64,000 nt of DNA from Prescottella equi (GTDB taxonomy: Bacteria > Actinomycetota > Actinomycetes > Mycobacteriales > Mycobacteriaceae), in assembly GCF_002094305.1 (NCBI RefSeq), contig NZ_LWTX01000013.1, positions 1 through 64,000 of the forward strand, written 5' to 3'. A program made the translations under genes and the position numbers. Shown piece after piece: positions 33,916 through 44,429 of this stretch. The notes under the pieces are model-generated. The model made no database searches. It was not told the DNA's origin and saw only the letters and a list, made by a program, of their open reading frames with translations. How positions within the stretch are numbered: position 1 is the first letter of the stretch; each line of letters starts with the position of its first letter.

Positions 33916-36218
33916 GTCCCCTGGGACACGACGCGTTCGAGTGCCCGCAGATCCTCCTCGAGCAGGCGGAACAGCCAGTACACGAGGACGAACGCGATGA
34001 CGCCGCCCACGCACAGCACCCGGACGGCATAGATCACGACGGAGATCTCGTCGGGGGACAGGAACGTCACCCCGGCCACCCCGACCAGCGGCACCGACGC
34101 GGCCACCGCCAGGTACATGGTGCTGCGCCGGTCCAGTCCGCGGAGTCGCCGCTCGTCGCTGCTGCTGGTGATGCCGTGCGGCAGCAGTGACGGGTACAGG
34201 CAGCGCACGGCGTAGAATGTGACCAGGAAGAACGGGTACGCGACGGCGATCGCGCCGCACACGATCTGGGATCCCAGGAAGTGCACGTACGCGCCCTGCG
34301 GGATGCTGCCGGCCGCGATCTGCAGCGACACCGGGAACACGATGCCCGCCACCAGCCACAGCGCGAACACCACGGCGACGATCCGGTCGCCCATCAGCAG
34401 CGTGTCGGCGCGGGCGCGGGCGAGGGTGGCGGCGTCGTAGGTGCGGCCCTTGCGCAGACCACGGGGCACGGAGATGACGTAGCGGCAGAAGTAGACGATC
34501 AGTACGAACCCGAGCGGGAACAGCACGCTGTTGATCACCCGCGAGACCTCGACGAACCGTTGCTGCGCCTCCGCGGACAGTTCGCTGATGATCAGCGTCT
34601 GGTTGTGGTGGTAGTTGTACATCGCCGCCAGCGCGTTCGGGACTCCCGCGCCCAACGCGACGATCGGGATCATCCACGGCCGCAGCCGGTACCGCCAGCT
34701 GGTCGGGGGCGGGTCGACGAGGTCGCGGGCGCGTGCGTCGAGGCACAGGTCGAACTGCTGCGCCAGCTCGGCCCCGGTGGCCCATCGACCGTCGGGATCG
34801 GGGGCGAGGCACGTGAGCAGGACGCGGCGCAGCGCGGCCGGACAGTCGTCGGGCAGCTCGTCGCGGAACTGTGGGTCGATCTCGCGGCGGCGCAGCCCGA
34901 GCATCCGCTCGAGGGAGGTCGCCGACTCGCCTGCGCCGCTCTCGTCCGCGAACGGACGCCGCCCGGTGAGCAGCTCCCACAGCATCACCCCGAGCGCGTA
35001 GATGTCGCTGCGCGCGTCCAGATCGGCCGCCGATCCGGGCATCTCCGGGTGGCAGGCCTCGAGCTGCTCGGGGGACATGTAGGCCAGCGAGCCGCCGAAA
35101 TACGCGACCGGGCTGGTGCCCGCCACGCGATCGCTGAAACTGATGTTGAAGTCCGCGAGCTTGGGCACGCCCTCCGACGTCAACAACACGTTCGCGGGTT
35201 TGATGTCGCGGTGCAGCACGCCGTGCTGGTCGGCGTAGTCGAGCGCGTCGGCGAGGCGTCGGCCCAGCCACGCCACCGTCTCGGGCCACGTCAGCGTGGC
35301 GATCTCGTCGCGCACGCTCGAATCCGACGGCCGGATCTCGCCCTTGCGCTCGAGGACGGCGTCGATCGACTCGAGCAGCAACCGTCCCGTCCGGGGATGC
35401 CCGGGCGGGTGCTCGCGCACCCGGCGCAGCACGTCCAGCAGGGTGCCACCCGGGACGTACTGCATGTACAGCAGCTTCAGCTCGCGGTCGGCCAGTTGGC
35501 GTTGGTCGAACACCCGCACGATGTAGTCGTGGTCGAGCTGGGCCAGTGTCTGCGGTTCGGTGCCGTGGTCGTGGGAGATCTTCACCGCTACCAGCCGCTG
35601 CATCGACCGCTGCCGGGCCAGGAAGACCCGGGCGAACGATCCGCGGCCGAGCCCGGTCAGCAGGTCGAAGTCGTCGATGTGGTCGCCGACCTCCACCTGG
35701 TCGAGCGCATGCTGCGCGCCCGGCTGCGCGACGAGGGTGCTGCGGTAGTCGCCGGCGCCGTCGAGCACGTCCGTCAACCGGTCGGCGTGCTCCGGGAATT
35801 CCCGTGCGTACTCCGCGACGTCGACGGTGTGCCCGCCGCGCCGGCGCAGGTGGAAGTCCTCGTAGATGAGGTCGGGGGGCAGCGGCTTCGACCGCAGTTC
35901 GGGGAACTCCTCGCAGTACGACGCCAGCGATCTCGGTCGGTCGGCGCGCAGCAACCGGTACTCGAGATCCACCTTGATCAGCTCGACCAGCGCCGCCCGG
36001 CGCAGGGCGTCGCCCACCGGCAGACCGCCGGGGAGGAAGTACTCCAGGTCCGGCGGAGTGCCGTCGCCGGGTGCTTCCCATGCGGACGCGAAGCGGGCCA
36101 CGACATCGGCCAGGAACGACACCGTCCGGGTTCCGGGTTCGGCCGGCTGAACACCGGTGACCGTCGACGCCGCGGCTCTCGTGGCGCCGGCGGTCGATTC
36201 GACTGAACCGTCCATCAC
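33876..36218 (-). CDS. membrane serine/threonine protein kinase, planctomycete-like layout
   Basis: This 780-residue protein begins with about 150 residues that include two YxxEFPE repeats ([10 protein letters not shown] and [11 protein letters not shown]). A kinase domain follows (about 178-500) with [17 protein letters not shown] and catalytic loop HRDIKPAN (Asp338). The DFG motif reads DFN (356-358). Six or so membrane helices fill about 535-770. The YxxxFPE preface and DFN are common in planctomycete kinases and unlike actinobacterial Pkn proteins, where sensor domains follow one helix. Its signal is unknown. It is convergent with hpt (40-bp overlap) and divergent from the amidase. Confidence 0.85.
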   Translation of the reverse strand: MMDGSVESTAGATRAAASTVTGVQPAEPGTRTVSFLADVVARFASAWEAPGDGTPPDLEYFLPGGLPVGDALRRAALVELIKVDLEYRLLRADRPRSLASYCEEFPELRSKPLPPDLIYEDFHLRRRGGHTVDVAEYAREFPEHADRLTDVLDGAGDYRSTLVAQPGAQHALDQVEVGDHIDDFDLLTGLGRGSFARVFLARQRSMQRLVAVKISHDHGTEPQTLAQLDHDYIVRVFDQRQLADRELKLLYMQYVPGGTLLDVLRRVREHPPGHPRTGRLLLESIDAVLERKGEIRPSDSSVRDEIATLTWPETVAWLGRRLADALDYADQHGVLHRDIKPANVLLTSEGVPKLADFNISFSDRVAGTSPVAYFGGSLAYMSPEQLEACHPEMPGSAADLDARSDIYALGVMLWELLTGRRPFADESGAGESATSLERMLGLRRREIDPQFRDELPDDCPAALRRVLLTCLAPDPDGRWATGAELAQQFDLCLDARARDLVDPPPTSWRYRLRPWMIPIVALGAGVPNALAAMYNYHHNQTLIISELSAEAQQRFVEVSRVINSVLFPLGFVLIVYFCRYVISVPRGLRKGRTYDAATLARARADTLLMGDRIVAVVFALWLVAGIVFPVSLQIAAGSIPQGAYVHFLGSQIVCGAIAVAYPFFLVTFYAVRCLYPSLLPHGITSSSDERRLRGLDRRSTMYLAVAASVPLVGVAGVTFLSPDEISVVIYAVRVLCVGGVIAFVLVYWLFRLLEEDLRALERVVSQGTYPPYTLGSRVPM

Positions 36219-36314
36219 TCGTCACCGTCCGAAGATGGGGAGTGCAGAAGGGTGGGTACAACTCACCCCTCGGGGTACTCGAAATCTTATCGCCGACGGA
36301 CGGATACTCGGCAG

Positions 36315-37667
36315 GTGCGAGATCATCTGGTCGAGGAGTTCACCGCCACGTCGATCGCAGCCCGGGTCCGCGCGGGTGAGCTGTCGCCCGTCGCCGCCGT
36401 CGAGGATGCGCTAGGCCGGATCGAGCAACGGGACCCCCGGATCAACGCCTTCGTACGGGTGATGCGGGACCGCGCGCTCACCGAGGCGCGCAGGCTGACC
36501 GAACGCGAGGATCTCTCCGATCTGCCGCTCGCGGGAGTGCCCGTCGCGATCAAGGACAACGTGGAGGTGGCCGGCGAACCGATGCGGGACGGCTCGGTGG
36601 CCACCAGCCCGATGCCCTCGGCCCACGATCACCCCACCGTCGCGCGGCTGCGGGCGGCCGGGGCGATCCCCGTGGGGCTGACCGCGGTCCCCGAACTGTG
36701 CGTGTGGGGCGCCGTCGACTCCCCGGGGCGGATCACCCGCAATCCCTGGAATCCGGCGCTCGTGCCGGGCGGATCGTCGGGTGGCTCGGCCGCGGCCGTC
36801 GCCGACGCGATGGTGCCGATAGCGCTCGCCGCCGACGGGATGGGATCGATCCGGATTCCGTCCGCCGCGTGCGGCGTCTTCGGTTTCAAGCCGGGCCGGG
36901 GACTCGTCCCGGCCGAACTCGGTGTGCACTCGTGGTTCGGGATGTCGGAGAACGGCCCCATCGCGTCGACCGTCCAGGACGCGGCCCTGATGCTCGCGGT
37001 GCTCGCCGATCGGCCGGACCTGGCGCAGGTGCCCGCACCGCGGCCGCTGCGAATCGGGGTCGCGACCAACACGCCGTCGCCGATCGTGCGGTTGGACGGT
37101 GAATGGGCCCGGGGTGTGGAGGCGACGGCGGCGCTGCTGGGCGCTGGCGGTCACCACACCGTCGGCACGAAGGTGCCGTATCCGCCGAACATGACCGCGG
37201 CGTTCGCCCGCTGGTTCGCCGGCACCGCGGCGGATGCCGCCGAGTTGGACCCGGCGTTGCTGCAGCGGCGGACCCGACGCCACGTCGCGATCGGACGCGT
37301 GGTGGAGAGGGCGGGCCTGGTCCGCCCCTCTCAGGTGGAGCGCCTGGAGGCGCGGATGCGCCGGTTCTTCGACGAGCACGACGTGGTCCTGACGCCCTCC
37401 CTCGCGCAGCCACCGCTGCCCGCCATCGAGTGGAGTGAGAAGTCGTGGGCGGCCAACGTAGTCGCAAATGTACGATATGCCCCGTTCAGTGCGCTCTGGA
37501 ACGTCCTCGGCTGGCCGGCCGCGAGTGTTCCGGTCGGCATGCACAGCGGGTCGGGAACACCGCTCGCCGTGCAGATCGCCGCGCCTCCCGGAGGCGAGTC
37601 GCAGATTCTCGCGGTGGCCGCCGAAATCGAGCGTCGTCAGGGATGGTCGCGGCACCCCGGTGTGTGA
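36315..37667 (+). CDS. amidase signature family protein
   Basis: This 450-residue enzyme has the Ser-cisSer-Lys triad: Lys in GVPVAIKDNVEV (near residue 80) and the glycine/serine-rich VPGGSSGGSAAAVA (near 155). The usual GTDxGGSIR segment appears as AADGMGSIRIPSAACG, with Asp and Gly preserved. GTG at 36315 (MRDHLVEEFTATS) is chosen because the family N-terminus starts there; the ribosome binding site is weak. It could hydrolyse aliphatic, aryl or carbamoyl amides, and the substrate is unknown. It separates hpt from ftsH together with the kinase. Confidence 0.87.
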   Translation: MRDHLVEEFTATSIAARVRAGELSPVAAVEDALGRIEQRDPRINAFVRVMRDRALTEARRLTEREDLSDLPLAGVPVAIKDNVEVAGEPMRDGSVATSPMPSAHDHPTVARLRAAGAIPVGLTAVPELCVWGAVDSPGRITRNPWNPALVPGGSSGGSAAAVADAMVPIALAADGMGSIRIPSAACGVFGFKPGRGLVPAELGVHSWFGMSENGPIASTVQDAALMLAVLADRPDLAQVPAPRPLRIGVATNTPSPIVRLDGEWARGVEATAALLGAGGHHTVGTKVPYPPNMTAAFARWFAGTAADAAELDPALLQRRTRRHVAIGRVVERAGLVRPSQVERLEARMRRFFDEHDVVLTPSLAQPPLPAIEWSEKSWAANVVANVRYAPFSALWNVLGWPAASVPVGMHSGSGTPLAVQIAAPPGGESQILAVAAEIERRQGWSRHPGV

Positions 37668-37818
37668 GATGCGGCACGAAACGGATGGCCACGGCCCCCG
37701 ATCGGCTCCGGCCGGGAACCAGGACGGCACCGTCGTGCGTTGAACGCAATGACCCCACTTCTCGGAGTGGATGGCTGCTACCAGGCATCGAGCATCATCG
37801 TTCGCGGTAATCTGAGAT

Positions 37819-37856
37819 GTCCGGACAGCCGGGAGTTGATTTGTCCGGTACGCCGG
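37819..37856 (+). repeat. pair of direct repeats upstream of ftsH
   Basis: GTCCGGACAGCCGG (37819-37832) recurs as GTCCGGTACGCCGG (37843-37856), 24 bp apart and with three mismatches in the middle. The pair lies 73-110 bp before ftsH in an otherwise featureless 260-bp gap. It may be a regulator binding site; no known motif was recognised. Confidence 0.35.
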
Positions 37857-37914
37857 ACTGATGACCCGTGAACCTGCACGAGCGTAGCCCGCACTACCGA
37901 AAGGACCGGCCGCC

Positions 37915-37932
37915 GTGGCCGAACCTGTATGA
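37915..37932 (+). CDS. five-codon upstream ORF overlapping ftsH
   Basis: GTG GCC GAA CCT GTA TGA reads MAEPV and stops over the ftsH ATG (ATGA overlap at 37929-37932). The AAAGGACC ribosome binding site at 37900-37907 is better spaced for this GTG than for the ftsH ATG. Translation of ftsH may thus depend on ribosomes that finish this tiny frame. Chance cannot be excluded. Confidence 0.35.
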
Positions 37933-40262
37933 ACCGCAAGACTGTGTTCCGCAACCTGGCGATAGTCGCCGGCGTCCTGTTGGTGATCTACGCCTTCAGC
38001 TACTTCGGTAACGACACGCGCGGCTTCAAATCGGTCGACACCTCCGTGGCGATCGCCCAACTCGACGCCAAGAACGTCGACAAGGCGCAGATCGACGACC
38101 GTGAACAGCAGGTGCGCCTGTGGCTCAAGAACGGCGACGACGCCACCGACGGCAAGACCGAGATCATCGCGAAGTACCCGAGTGCCGCCTCCGAGCAAGT
38201 GTTCGACAAGGTCGCCGGGTCCGGGGCGGAGCAGTACAACACCAGCGTGACGCAGGAGAGCTGGCTGACGTCGATCCTGCTGTTCGTGCTGCCGATGATC
38301 ATCCTGCTCGGCATCTTCTTCTTCGTCATGAACCGCATGCAGGGCGGCGGGCGCGGCGGAATGATGGGCTTCGGCAAATCGAAGGCCAAGCAGCTGTCGA
38401 AGGACATGCCGAAGACGACGTTCGCGGACGTCGCGGGCGCCGACGAGGCGGTCGAAGAGCTGTACGAGATCAAGGACTTCCTGCAGAACCCCGCGCGCTA
38501 CCAGGCGCTCGGCGCCAAGATCCCCAAGGGTGTGCTGCTGTACGGGCCCCCCGGCACCGGCAAGACGCTGCTGGCGCGCGCCGTCGCGGGCGAGGCCGGC
38601 GTGCCGTTCTTCACGATCTCCGGTTCGGACTTCGTCGAGATGTTCGTCGGTGTCGGCGCATCCCGCGTGCGCGACCTGTTCGAGCAGGCCAAGCAGAACA
38701 GCCCCTGCATCATCTTCGTCGACGAGATCGACGCCGTCGGCCGCCAGCGTGGCGCCGGACTGGGCGGCGGACACGATGAGCGTGAGCAGACCCTCAACCA
38801 ACTGCTCGTCGAGATGGACGGTTTCGGTGACCGCCAGGGCATCATCCTGATCGCCGCGACCAACCGCCCCGACATCCTCGATCCGGCCCTGCTGCGCCCG
38901 GGCCGCTTCGACCGGCAGATCCCGGTCGGCGCCCCAGACCTGGCGGGCCGCCGCGCGATCCTGAAGGTGCATTCGCAGGGCAAGCCGATCGCGCAGGATG
39001 CCGACCTCGAGGGCCTCGCCAAGCGCACCGTCGGCATGTCCGGCGCCGACCTGGCGAACGTCATCAACGAGGCGGCCCTGCTGACGGCCCGCGAGAACGG
39101 CACCGTGATCACCGAGGCGGCGCTCGAGGAGTCCGTCGACCGCGTGATCGGCGGCCCGCGCCGCAAGAGCCGGATCATCTCCGAGCACGAGAAGAAGATC
39201 ACCGCGTACCACGAGGGCGGCCACACACTCGCCGCCTGGGCGATGCCGGACATCGAGCCCATCTACAAGGTGACGATCCTGGCTCGCGGGCGCACCGGCG
39301 GTCACGCCATGACGGTGCCCGAGGACGACAAGGGTCTGATGACGCGGTCCGAGATGATCGCCCGCCTGGTGATGGCGATGGGCGGACGCGCCGCCGAGGA
39401 ACTCGTGTTCCACGAGCCCACGACGGGTGCGTCGTCCGACATCGACCAGGCCACCAAGATCGCCCGTGCGATGGTCACCGAGTACGGCATGAGCGCCAAG
39501 CTGGGTGCGGTGCGGTACGGCCAGGAGCAGGGCGATCCGTTCCTGGGTCGCTCGATGGGCATGAACTCCGACTACTCGCACGAGGTGGCCCGCGAGATCG
39601 ACGAGGAGGTGCGCAACCTGATCGAGGCGGCGCACACCGAGGCGTGGTCCATCCTCAACGAGTACCGCGACGTCCTCGACATCCTGGCGCGCGAACTGCT
39701 CGAGCGCGAGACGCTCACGCGCAAGGATCTGGAAGAGATCTTCACGTCCGTCGAGAAGCGTCCCCGGATCACGGCGTTCAACGTGTTCGGCGAGCGCACG
39801 CCGTCGGACAAGCCGCCGATCAAGACGCCGCGCGAGCTCGCCGTCGAGCGGGGCGAGACGTGGCCGCCGGTTGCCGAGCCCACGCAGGCGATCCCGCAGC
39901 CCGCGTTCGCGCACCGGGAGTCGACGGCTCCGGTGAACGGGCACGACGCGACGGATCCGAACCGGGCGCCACGGCCCGAGCAGTCCTACCCGCCGGGCCA
40001 GCCTCAGGCGCAGCAGCCGCCGCACGGCACGATGCCCGACTACGGTGCCCCGGCCGGCTGGTCGGCGCCGGGTTGGCCGCCGAAGGAAGGCGCCGACAGC
40101 CGGAATCGGCCTCAGCACGGTGGCTGGCAGCAGTACCCGCAGTGGGAGCCCCCGAATCCGCAGCCGGGCGCCCAGGGTGCCCGACCTGGGACTGAAGGGA
40201 CCGGACGGTCTGATGACGATGCTCGGACGCAGGCATGGGAGGGGCCGAGCGGCTCGCAGTAG
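37929..40262 (+). CDS. ftsH: ATP-dependent zinc metalloprotease FtsH
   Basis: This 777-residue membrane protease degrades unassembled or damaged membrane proteins. Two helices (about 8-25 and 115-135) flank a small extracytoplasmic domain. The AAA domain has Walker A GPPGTGKT (near 205), Walker B IIFVDEID and the arginine-finger region [17 protein letters not shown]. The M41 protease site is HEGGH. The last 140 residues are a Pro/Gln-rich tail, as in other Mycobacteriales. ATG at 37929 (MNRKTVFRN) is conserved. It probably starts the ftsH-folE-folP-folB-folK transcript. Confidence 0.95.
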   Translation: MNRKTVFRNLAIVAGVLLVIYAFSYFGNDTRGFKSVDTSVAIAQLDAKNVDKAQIDDREQQVRLWLKNGDDATDGKTEIIAKYPSAASEQVFDKVAGSGAEQYNTSVTQESWLTSILLFVLPMIILLGIFFFVMNRMQGGGRGGMMGFGKSKAKQLSKDMPKTTFADVAGADEAVEELYEIKDFLQNPARYQALGAKIPKGVLLYGPPGTGKTLLARAVAGEAGVPFFTISGSDFVEMFVGVGASRVRDLFEQAKQNSPCIIFVDEIDAVGRQRGAGLGGGHDEREQTLNQLLVEMDGFGDRQGIILIAATNRPDILDPALLRPGRFDRQIPVGAPDLAGRRAILKVHSQGKPIAQDADLEGLAKRTVGMSGADLANVINEAALLTARENGTVITEAALEESVDRVIGGPRRKSRIISEHEKKITAYHEGGHTLAAWAMPDIEPIYKVTILARGRTGGHAMTVPEDDKGLMTRSEMIARLVMAMGGRAAEELVFHEPTTGASSDIDQATKIARAMVTEYGMSAKLGAVRYGQEQGDPFLGRSMGMNSDYSHEVAREIDEEVRNLIEAAHTEAWSILNEYRDVLDILARELLERETLTRKDLEEIFTSVEKRPRITAFNVFGERTPSDKPPIKTPRELAVERGETWPPVAEPTQAIPQPAFAHRESTAPVNGHDATDPNRAPRPEQSYPPGQPQAQQPPHGTMPDYGAPAGWSAPGWPPKEGADSRNRPQHGGWQQYPQWEPPNPQPGAQGARPGTEGTGRSDDDARTQAWEGPSGSQ

Positions 40263-40346
40263 TCGGCTCGCAACTAGGCTTGGCCCTGGCGCACTCCTAC
40301 CTGGGTGGGCCAGGGCAGTCAGCCCCGATACTGGAGGTGCGGTCGG

Positions 40347-40964
40347 TTGTCGGTGAATCAGCTGGGGAGCGAGTCGGTCGCCCTCGCCACTGGGAGGCCT
40401 TTCGATCAGGCGCGCGCGGAAGCGGCTGTTCGCGAGTTGCTGCTCGCGGTCGGTGAGGACCCCGACCGCCCGGGTCTGCTGGACACCCCGGCGCGCGTCG
40501 CACGCGCGTACCGCGAGGTCTTCGCGGGTCTGTACACCAACCCCGACGACGTCCTGAACACGACCTTCGACGAGGGACACCAGGAGCTGGTCCTCGTCCG
40601 CGACATCCCCATGTACTCCACGTGCGAGCACCACCTGGTGTCGTTCCACGGTGTCGCCCACGTCGGCTACATCCCGGGTCCGGAGGGTCGCGTGACCGGC
40701 CTGTCGAAGCTCGCCCGGTTGGTCGATCTGTACGCCAAGCGTCCGCAGGTGCAGGAACGGCTCACCAGCCAGATCGCCGACGCGTTGATGGCCAAGCTCG
40801 CTCCGCGTGGCGCCATCGTCGTCGTCGAGGCCGAGCACCTGTGCATGGCCATGCGGGGCATCCGCAAGCCCGGCGCCAGCACGACGACGTCGGCGGTGCG
40901 GGGACTGTTCCAGTCGAACTCTGCTTCGCGTGCCGAGGCGCTGGATCTGATCCTGCGCAAGTGA
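40347..40964 (+). CDS. folE: GTP cyclohydrolase I
   Basis: This 205-residue enzyme makes 7,8-dihydroneopterin triphosphate, the first step of folate synthesis. Zinc ligands are visible in YSTCEHHLV and in [19 protein letters not shown] is the usual C-terminal signature. TTG at 40347 is chosen because GGAGGTG ends 7 nt before it, giving [11 protein letters not shown]; in-frame sequence further upstream is not family-like. The stop overlaps the GTG of folP (GTGA). Confidence 0.93.
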   Translation: MSVNQLGSESVALATGRPFDQARAEAAVRELLLAVGEDPDRPGLLDTPARVARAYREVFAGLYTNPDDVLNTTFDEGHQELVLVRDIPMYSTCEHHLVSFHGVAHVGYIPGPEGRVTGLSKLARLVDLYAKRPQVQERLTSQIADALMAKLAPRGAIVVVEAEHLCMAMRGIRKPGASTTTSAVRGLFQSNSASRAEALDLILRK

Positions 40965-41806
40965 TCGCCTTACCGCGCCCCGGCCGCCCCGTCGTGATGG
41001 GCGTCCTCAACGTCACCGCCGATTCCTTCTCCGACGGTGGGCAGTTCCTCGATCGGGACGCGGCCGTCGCGCACGGTGTGCACCTGCACCGGCTCGGTGT
41101 GGACATCGTCGACGTCGGTGGCGAGTCCACCAGGCCGGGTGCCGCCCGCGTCGATCCGAAGATCGAAGCGGAGCGCGTGGCCCCGGTCGTCGCGGCTCTG
41201 GTGGACGAGGGTGTGACCGTCAGCGTCGACACCATGCGGGCTTCGGTTGCGCAGGCTGCGATCGAGGCGGGCGTCACCATCGTCAACGACGTCTCGGGTG
41301 GGCGTGCCGACTCCGACATGGCCCGCGTCGTCGCCGACGCCGGGGTGCCCTGGGTGCTGATGCATTGGCGGCCCGCGGGCGAGTTCGTGCATGCCGGCGG
41401 CTCGACCCACTACGACGACGTGGTGCGCGACGTCCGCGACGAGCTGATGGTCCAGGTGGACGCGGCGATCGCGGCGGGGGTGGATCCGTCGGCGCTGGTG
41501 CTGGATCCCGGTCTCGGCTTCGTCAAGGACCCCGACCACAACTGGCAGTTGCTGCACGCGCTTCCGGAATTCGTCGAACTCGGCTTCCCGGTGTTGATCG
41601 GGGCGTCACGCAAACGTTTTCTGGGATCGCTGCTCGCCGACGCCGACGGGGTGGTGCGGCCGCCGTCGGGGCGGGAGACGGCCACCGCGGTGATCTCGGC
41701 GCTCGCCGCGATGCACGGCGCGTGGGGCGTACGGGTGCACGACGCGCAGGCCTCGCTCGATGCGATCGCGGTGGCGTCGGCGTGGGCGCGAGGTGCCCAG
41801 AGTTGA
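40961..41806 (+). CDS. folP: dihydropteroate synthase
   Basis: This 281-residue TIM-barrel enzyme joins p-aminobenzoate to dihydropterin pyrophosphate and is the target of sulfonamides. It has [16 protein letters not shown] near the N-terminus, GGESTRPGA, the FVKDPDHNW region and the SRKRFLG loop. GTG at 40961 is coupled to the folE stop by 4 bp. Length and motifs are typical, and no resistance-type insertion is seen. Confidence 0.94.
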   Translation: MIALPRPGRPVVMGVLNVTADSFSDGGQFLDRDAAVAHGVHLHRLGVDIVDVGGESTRPGAARVDPKIEAERVAPVVAALVDEGVTVSVDTMRASVAQAAIEAGVTIVNDVSGGRADSDMARVVADAGVPWVLMHWRPAGEFVHAGGSTHYDDVVRDVRDELMVQVDAAIAAGVDPSALVLDPGLGFVKDPDHNWQLLHALPEFVELGFPVLIGASRKRFLGSLLADADGVVRPPSGRETATAVISALAAMHGAWGVRVHDAQASLDAIAVASAWARGAQS

Positions 41807-41831
41807 TTCTCGTTTGTGCCAGGAGGTGGCG

Positions 41832-42251
41832 GTGAGCGGTGGCGGTAGTGGCCCGGATGTCCCGGAAGTCTCGGGTGATCGCATCGAGTTGCGGGGACTG
41901 AAGGTCCGCGGCAACCACGGGGTGTTCGACCACGAGAAGCGGGACGGTCAGGACTTCTACGTCGATGTGACGCTGTGGATGGACCTCGCTCCCGCGGCGG
42001 CGTCGGACGATCTCCAGGACACCTTCGACTACGGCGACCTGGCGCAGCGCGCCGCCGCGATCGTGGGTGGCCCGGCGCGGGATCTGATCGAGACGGTCGC
42101 CGCCGAGATCGCCGACGACGTCATGCGTGACGACCGCGTTCGCGGCGTCGAGGTGGTGCTGCACAAGCCGTCCGCCCCGATCCCGCTGACCTTCGCCGAC
42201 GTCGCGGTCGTGGCGACCCGCTCGCGCGCCGGCGCCGGGATCCGCCGATGA
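41832..42251 (+). CDS. folB: dihydroneopterin aldolase
   Basis: This 139-residue enzyme converts dihydroneopterin to hydroxymethyl-dihydropterin. The conserved [21 protein letters not shown] segment (in parts, about 27-49) and the tyrosine/lysine positions DTFDYGDL and VVLHKPSAP are present. GTG at 41832 is chosen because AGGAGG lies 5 nt before it; GTG at 41826 is less well spaced. The stop overlaps the start of folK. Confidence 0.92.
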   Translation: MSGGGSGPDVPEVSGDRIELRGLKVRGNHGVFDHEKRDGQDFYVDVTLWMDLAPAAASDDLQDTFDYGDLAQRAAAIVGGPARDLIETVAAEIADDVMRDDRVRGVEVVLHKPSAPIPLTFADVAVVATRSRAGAGIRR

Positions 42252-42754
42252 GCCGGGCCGTCCTGTCCATCGGATCCAACATCGGTGACAGCCTCGCCCA
42301 CCTGCAAGGTGTGGTCGACGGTCTCCGGGAACACGTGGTCGCGGTCTCCCCGGTGTACGCGACGGCCCCGTGGGGCGGCATCGAGCAGCAGGACTTCCTG
42401 AACGCGATCGTCGTGGTCGACGACCCCGGCACCGATGCCCACGGCTGGCTGCGGCGCGGGCAGGAACTCGAGGCCTCGGCCGATCGTGTCCGCGAGCAAC
42501 GGTGGGGCCCCCGCACCCTCGACGTCGACGTCGTCACGTGCGACGGCATCCGCAGCGACGACCCGGAACTGACACTGCCGCACCCGCGGGCACACGAGCG
42601 TGCCTTCGTCCTCGTGCCGTGGCTCGCCGTCGAACCCGATGCGACGCTCGACGTCGACGGGGTGGACGTGCGGGTGGACGAGCTGCTCGCGCAATTGGAC
42701 GCGAGTGAAAGGGACGGAGTTCGGCGGACGACGCAGCGACTGGAACTACGGTAA
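42248..42754 (+). CDS. folK: 2-amino-4-hydroxy-6-hydroxymethyldihydropteridine diphosphokinase
   Basis: This 168-residue kinase transfers pyrophosphate from ATP to the pterin, feeding FolP. Motifs: [15 protein letters not shown] near the start, [16 protein letters not shown], which carries the metal-binding Asp pair, and [16 protein letters not shown]. It is coupled to folB by an ATGA overlap and followed 2 nt later by the DUF3180 gene. Confidence 0.94.
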   Translation: MSRAVLSIGSNIGDSLAHLQGVVDGLREHVVAVSPVYATAPWGGIEQQDFLNAIVVVDDPGTDAHGWLRRGQELEASADRVREQRWGPRTLDVDVVTCDGIRSDDPELTLPHPRAHERAFVLVPWLAVEPDATLDVDGVDVRVDELLAQLDASERDGVRRTTQRLELR

Positions 42755-42756
42755 CT

Positions 42757-43227
42757 GTGATGAAGCCGACCCGGATCTGGGACCTGTTGTCACTGTCGCT
42801 GCTCGCGGCAGTGGCGACGTGGCTTCTGCTGCGGGTCGCGTACGGCTCGCTTCCCCCGATCCCGGTCTATGCCGGGGCGTCGCTGTACCCGGTTGCGCTC
42901 ATCGAGACGATTCTCGCTTTCGTCGTCCGCTCACGTGTGCGCGAGCACGCGATCGGTGACGGGCCGAGGCAGCTGCACCCGATCACCGCGGCCCGGGCGG
43001 TCGCGCTCGCGAAGGCATCCGCACTGGTCGGAGCGGCGAGCGCGGGTGTCTGGGCAGGGTTTCTGGTGTTCCTGTGGCCACAGAGGTCGCACCTGCGGGC
43101 GGCCGTGTCCGACAGTTCGGGCGTCATCGTCGGATTGATTGCGGCCGTTTTGCTGGTGGCTGCCGCACTGTGGCTCGAGCACTGCTGCCGCACGCCCGAC
43201 GACCACCCCGACGAGCCGGCGCATTGA
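42757..43227 (+). CDS. DUF3180 family membrane protein
   Basis: This 156-residue protein has four hydrophobic segments (about 10-30, 37-55, 86-106 and 118-138) and an Arg/His-rich stretch between the second and third. DUF3180 genes follow folK in most Mycobacteriales, as here. Function unknown. GTG at 42757 or ATG at 42760 are equally possible starts. Confidence 0.82.
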   Translation: MMKPTRIWDLLSLSLLAAVATWLLLRVAYGSLPPIPVYAGASLYPVALIETILAFVVRSRVREHAIGDGPRQLHPITAARAVALAKASALVGAASAGVWAGFLVFLWPQRSHLRAAVSDSSGVIVGLIAAVLLVAAALWLEHCCRTPDDHPDEPAH

Positions 43228-43320
43228 GCGGCACACACCTCGGATCAAACGGGCATAACGGATTGTTGCCACCGTTGTGTCCGGAGCTGGGAACTCTCCC
43301 GGTCCGGCTACCCTGATCGC

Positions 43321-44295
43321 ATGACGGTTCCCGGTCGCGCCAAGCAAGTACGCCGTAATCGGCGTAGTGCGAGCCAGATGATCGTCGCCGGCCTCGTCGT
43401 GCTCGCCGTGGTCGCGTCGCTCCTCTTGATTTTCAGTGAAAGTGTCCAGCTCCTGCGCGTGGGGCTGGTCGTCGCGCTGTGGGCCGCCACGCTCGGTGCC
43501 ATCGCGATGACGAAGTACCGCCGTGAGTCCGCGCTCGACAAGGCCAAGGTTCGCGACCTGCAGAAGGTGTACGAACTGCAGCTCGAGCGCGAGATCACCG
43601 CACGCCGCGAATACGAACTCGGTGTCGAGGTGCGGGTTCGCGGAGAACTGGGCGCCGAGGCCGAGACCATCGCTGCGCTGCGCGAGGAACTCGCGGCGCT
43701 GCGCAAGAACCTCGAGGTCCTGTTCGACGGCCGCCTGCCCGAAGACCGCGTGGCACTGCGCGCGGAGTCGATGCGCGTCCAGGAAATCGCCGGCGGCTAC
43801 CAGCCCGCCGCGTCGGGACTGTTCGTTCCCGGGGCGGAGAAGCCGGCACGTAACGACAACCAGCCTCCGGCCCCGCGGGGACCGTCCTTCGCGACCCCGT
43901 ACGACGAGCCGATGACGGCCGAGACGACGGTCGTGCAGCCCGAACCCCTCGATGTCGAGGCTGTGGACGACGAGGCGGAGAAGGTCGAGAAGGCCGAGAA
44001 GACCCAGCCGCAGCCCGCGCCCGAACCGCATCCCGCGCCCGAACCTGAGCCCGAACCGAACCCCGTGCAGGAGCGGAAGCCGGAACCCGAGCCGGAGCCG
44101 GAGCCGGAGCCGGAGTCGCAGTCCGAGCTCGACGACTCCGCACGTCCCACCTCGCGACGCTCGCGCCGCCTGTCCGAGGACGCCGAGCCCGCGGGTGCGC
44201 ACTCGAGCGGACTCTCGGTCGCCGAGATCATGGCCAACATGAAGTCCGCGGAATCGAGCGAGAGCGCGCCGCGCCGGCGCCGGCGGGCAGAGTAA
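43321..44295 (+). CDS. DUF6779-like membrane protein with acidic proline repeats
   Basis: This 324-residue protein has two membrane helices (about 19-39 and 43-62), a coiled coil (about 68-145, rich in Glu, Arg and Leu) and a disordered, acidic Pro/Glu tail with EPEPEPE runs. ATG at 43321 has no ribosome binding site but follows TACCCT (43309-43314) by 6 nt, so it is probably leaderless. The N-terminal part looks like the actinobacterial DUF6779 family. A role at the cell envelope, perhaps in division, is only a guess from the layout. Confidence 0.72.
   Translation: MTVPGRAKQVRRNRRSASQMIVAGLVVLAVVASLLLIFSESVQLLRVGLVVALWAATLGAIAMTKYRRESALDKAKVRDLQKVYELQLEREITARREYELGVEVRVRGELGAEAETIAALREELAALRKNLEVLFDGRLPEDRVALRAESMRVQEIAGGYQPAASGLFVPGAEKPARNDNQPPAPRGPSFATPYDEPMTAETTVVQPEPLDVEAVDDEAEKVEKAEKTQPQPAPEPHPAPEPEPEPNPVQERKPEPEPEPEPEPESQSELDDSARPTSRRSRRLSEDAEPAGAHSSGLSVAEIMANMKSAESSESAPRRRRRAE
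44089..44118 (+). repeat. hexanucleotide tandem repeat coding Glu-Pro
   Basis: Four perfect copies of GAGCCG plus a fifth with one change (GAGTCG) encode an EPEPEPEPES run in the tail of the membrane protein. Copy number could vary between strains. Confidence 0.8.
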
Positions 44296-44429
44296 CCGTT
44301 CTGCGTCGCACGCGAGTGAGCTGTAGATCACGTCTGTAGCCCGTGGCGGCGCCTCTTCGCGCGGCGCTATCCTCTCCGCAGGACGTCTGGTACCCGCCGT
44401 GCGGGACTGGAACGAACGAGAGGACAAGT

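Noticed and set aside
33214-36261. A long alternative minus-strand frame overlapping the kinase gene
   Set aside because: Its product is Arg/Gly/Pro-rich low-complexity sequence, while the neighbouring frame encodes a clear kinase.
36411-40838. A very long open frame on the minus strand across the amidase, ftsH and folE genes
   Set aside because: It mirrors high-GC coding sequence on the other strand, has no domain or start signal, and the plus-strand genes are certain.
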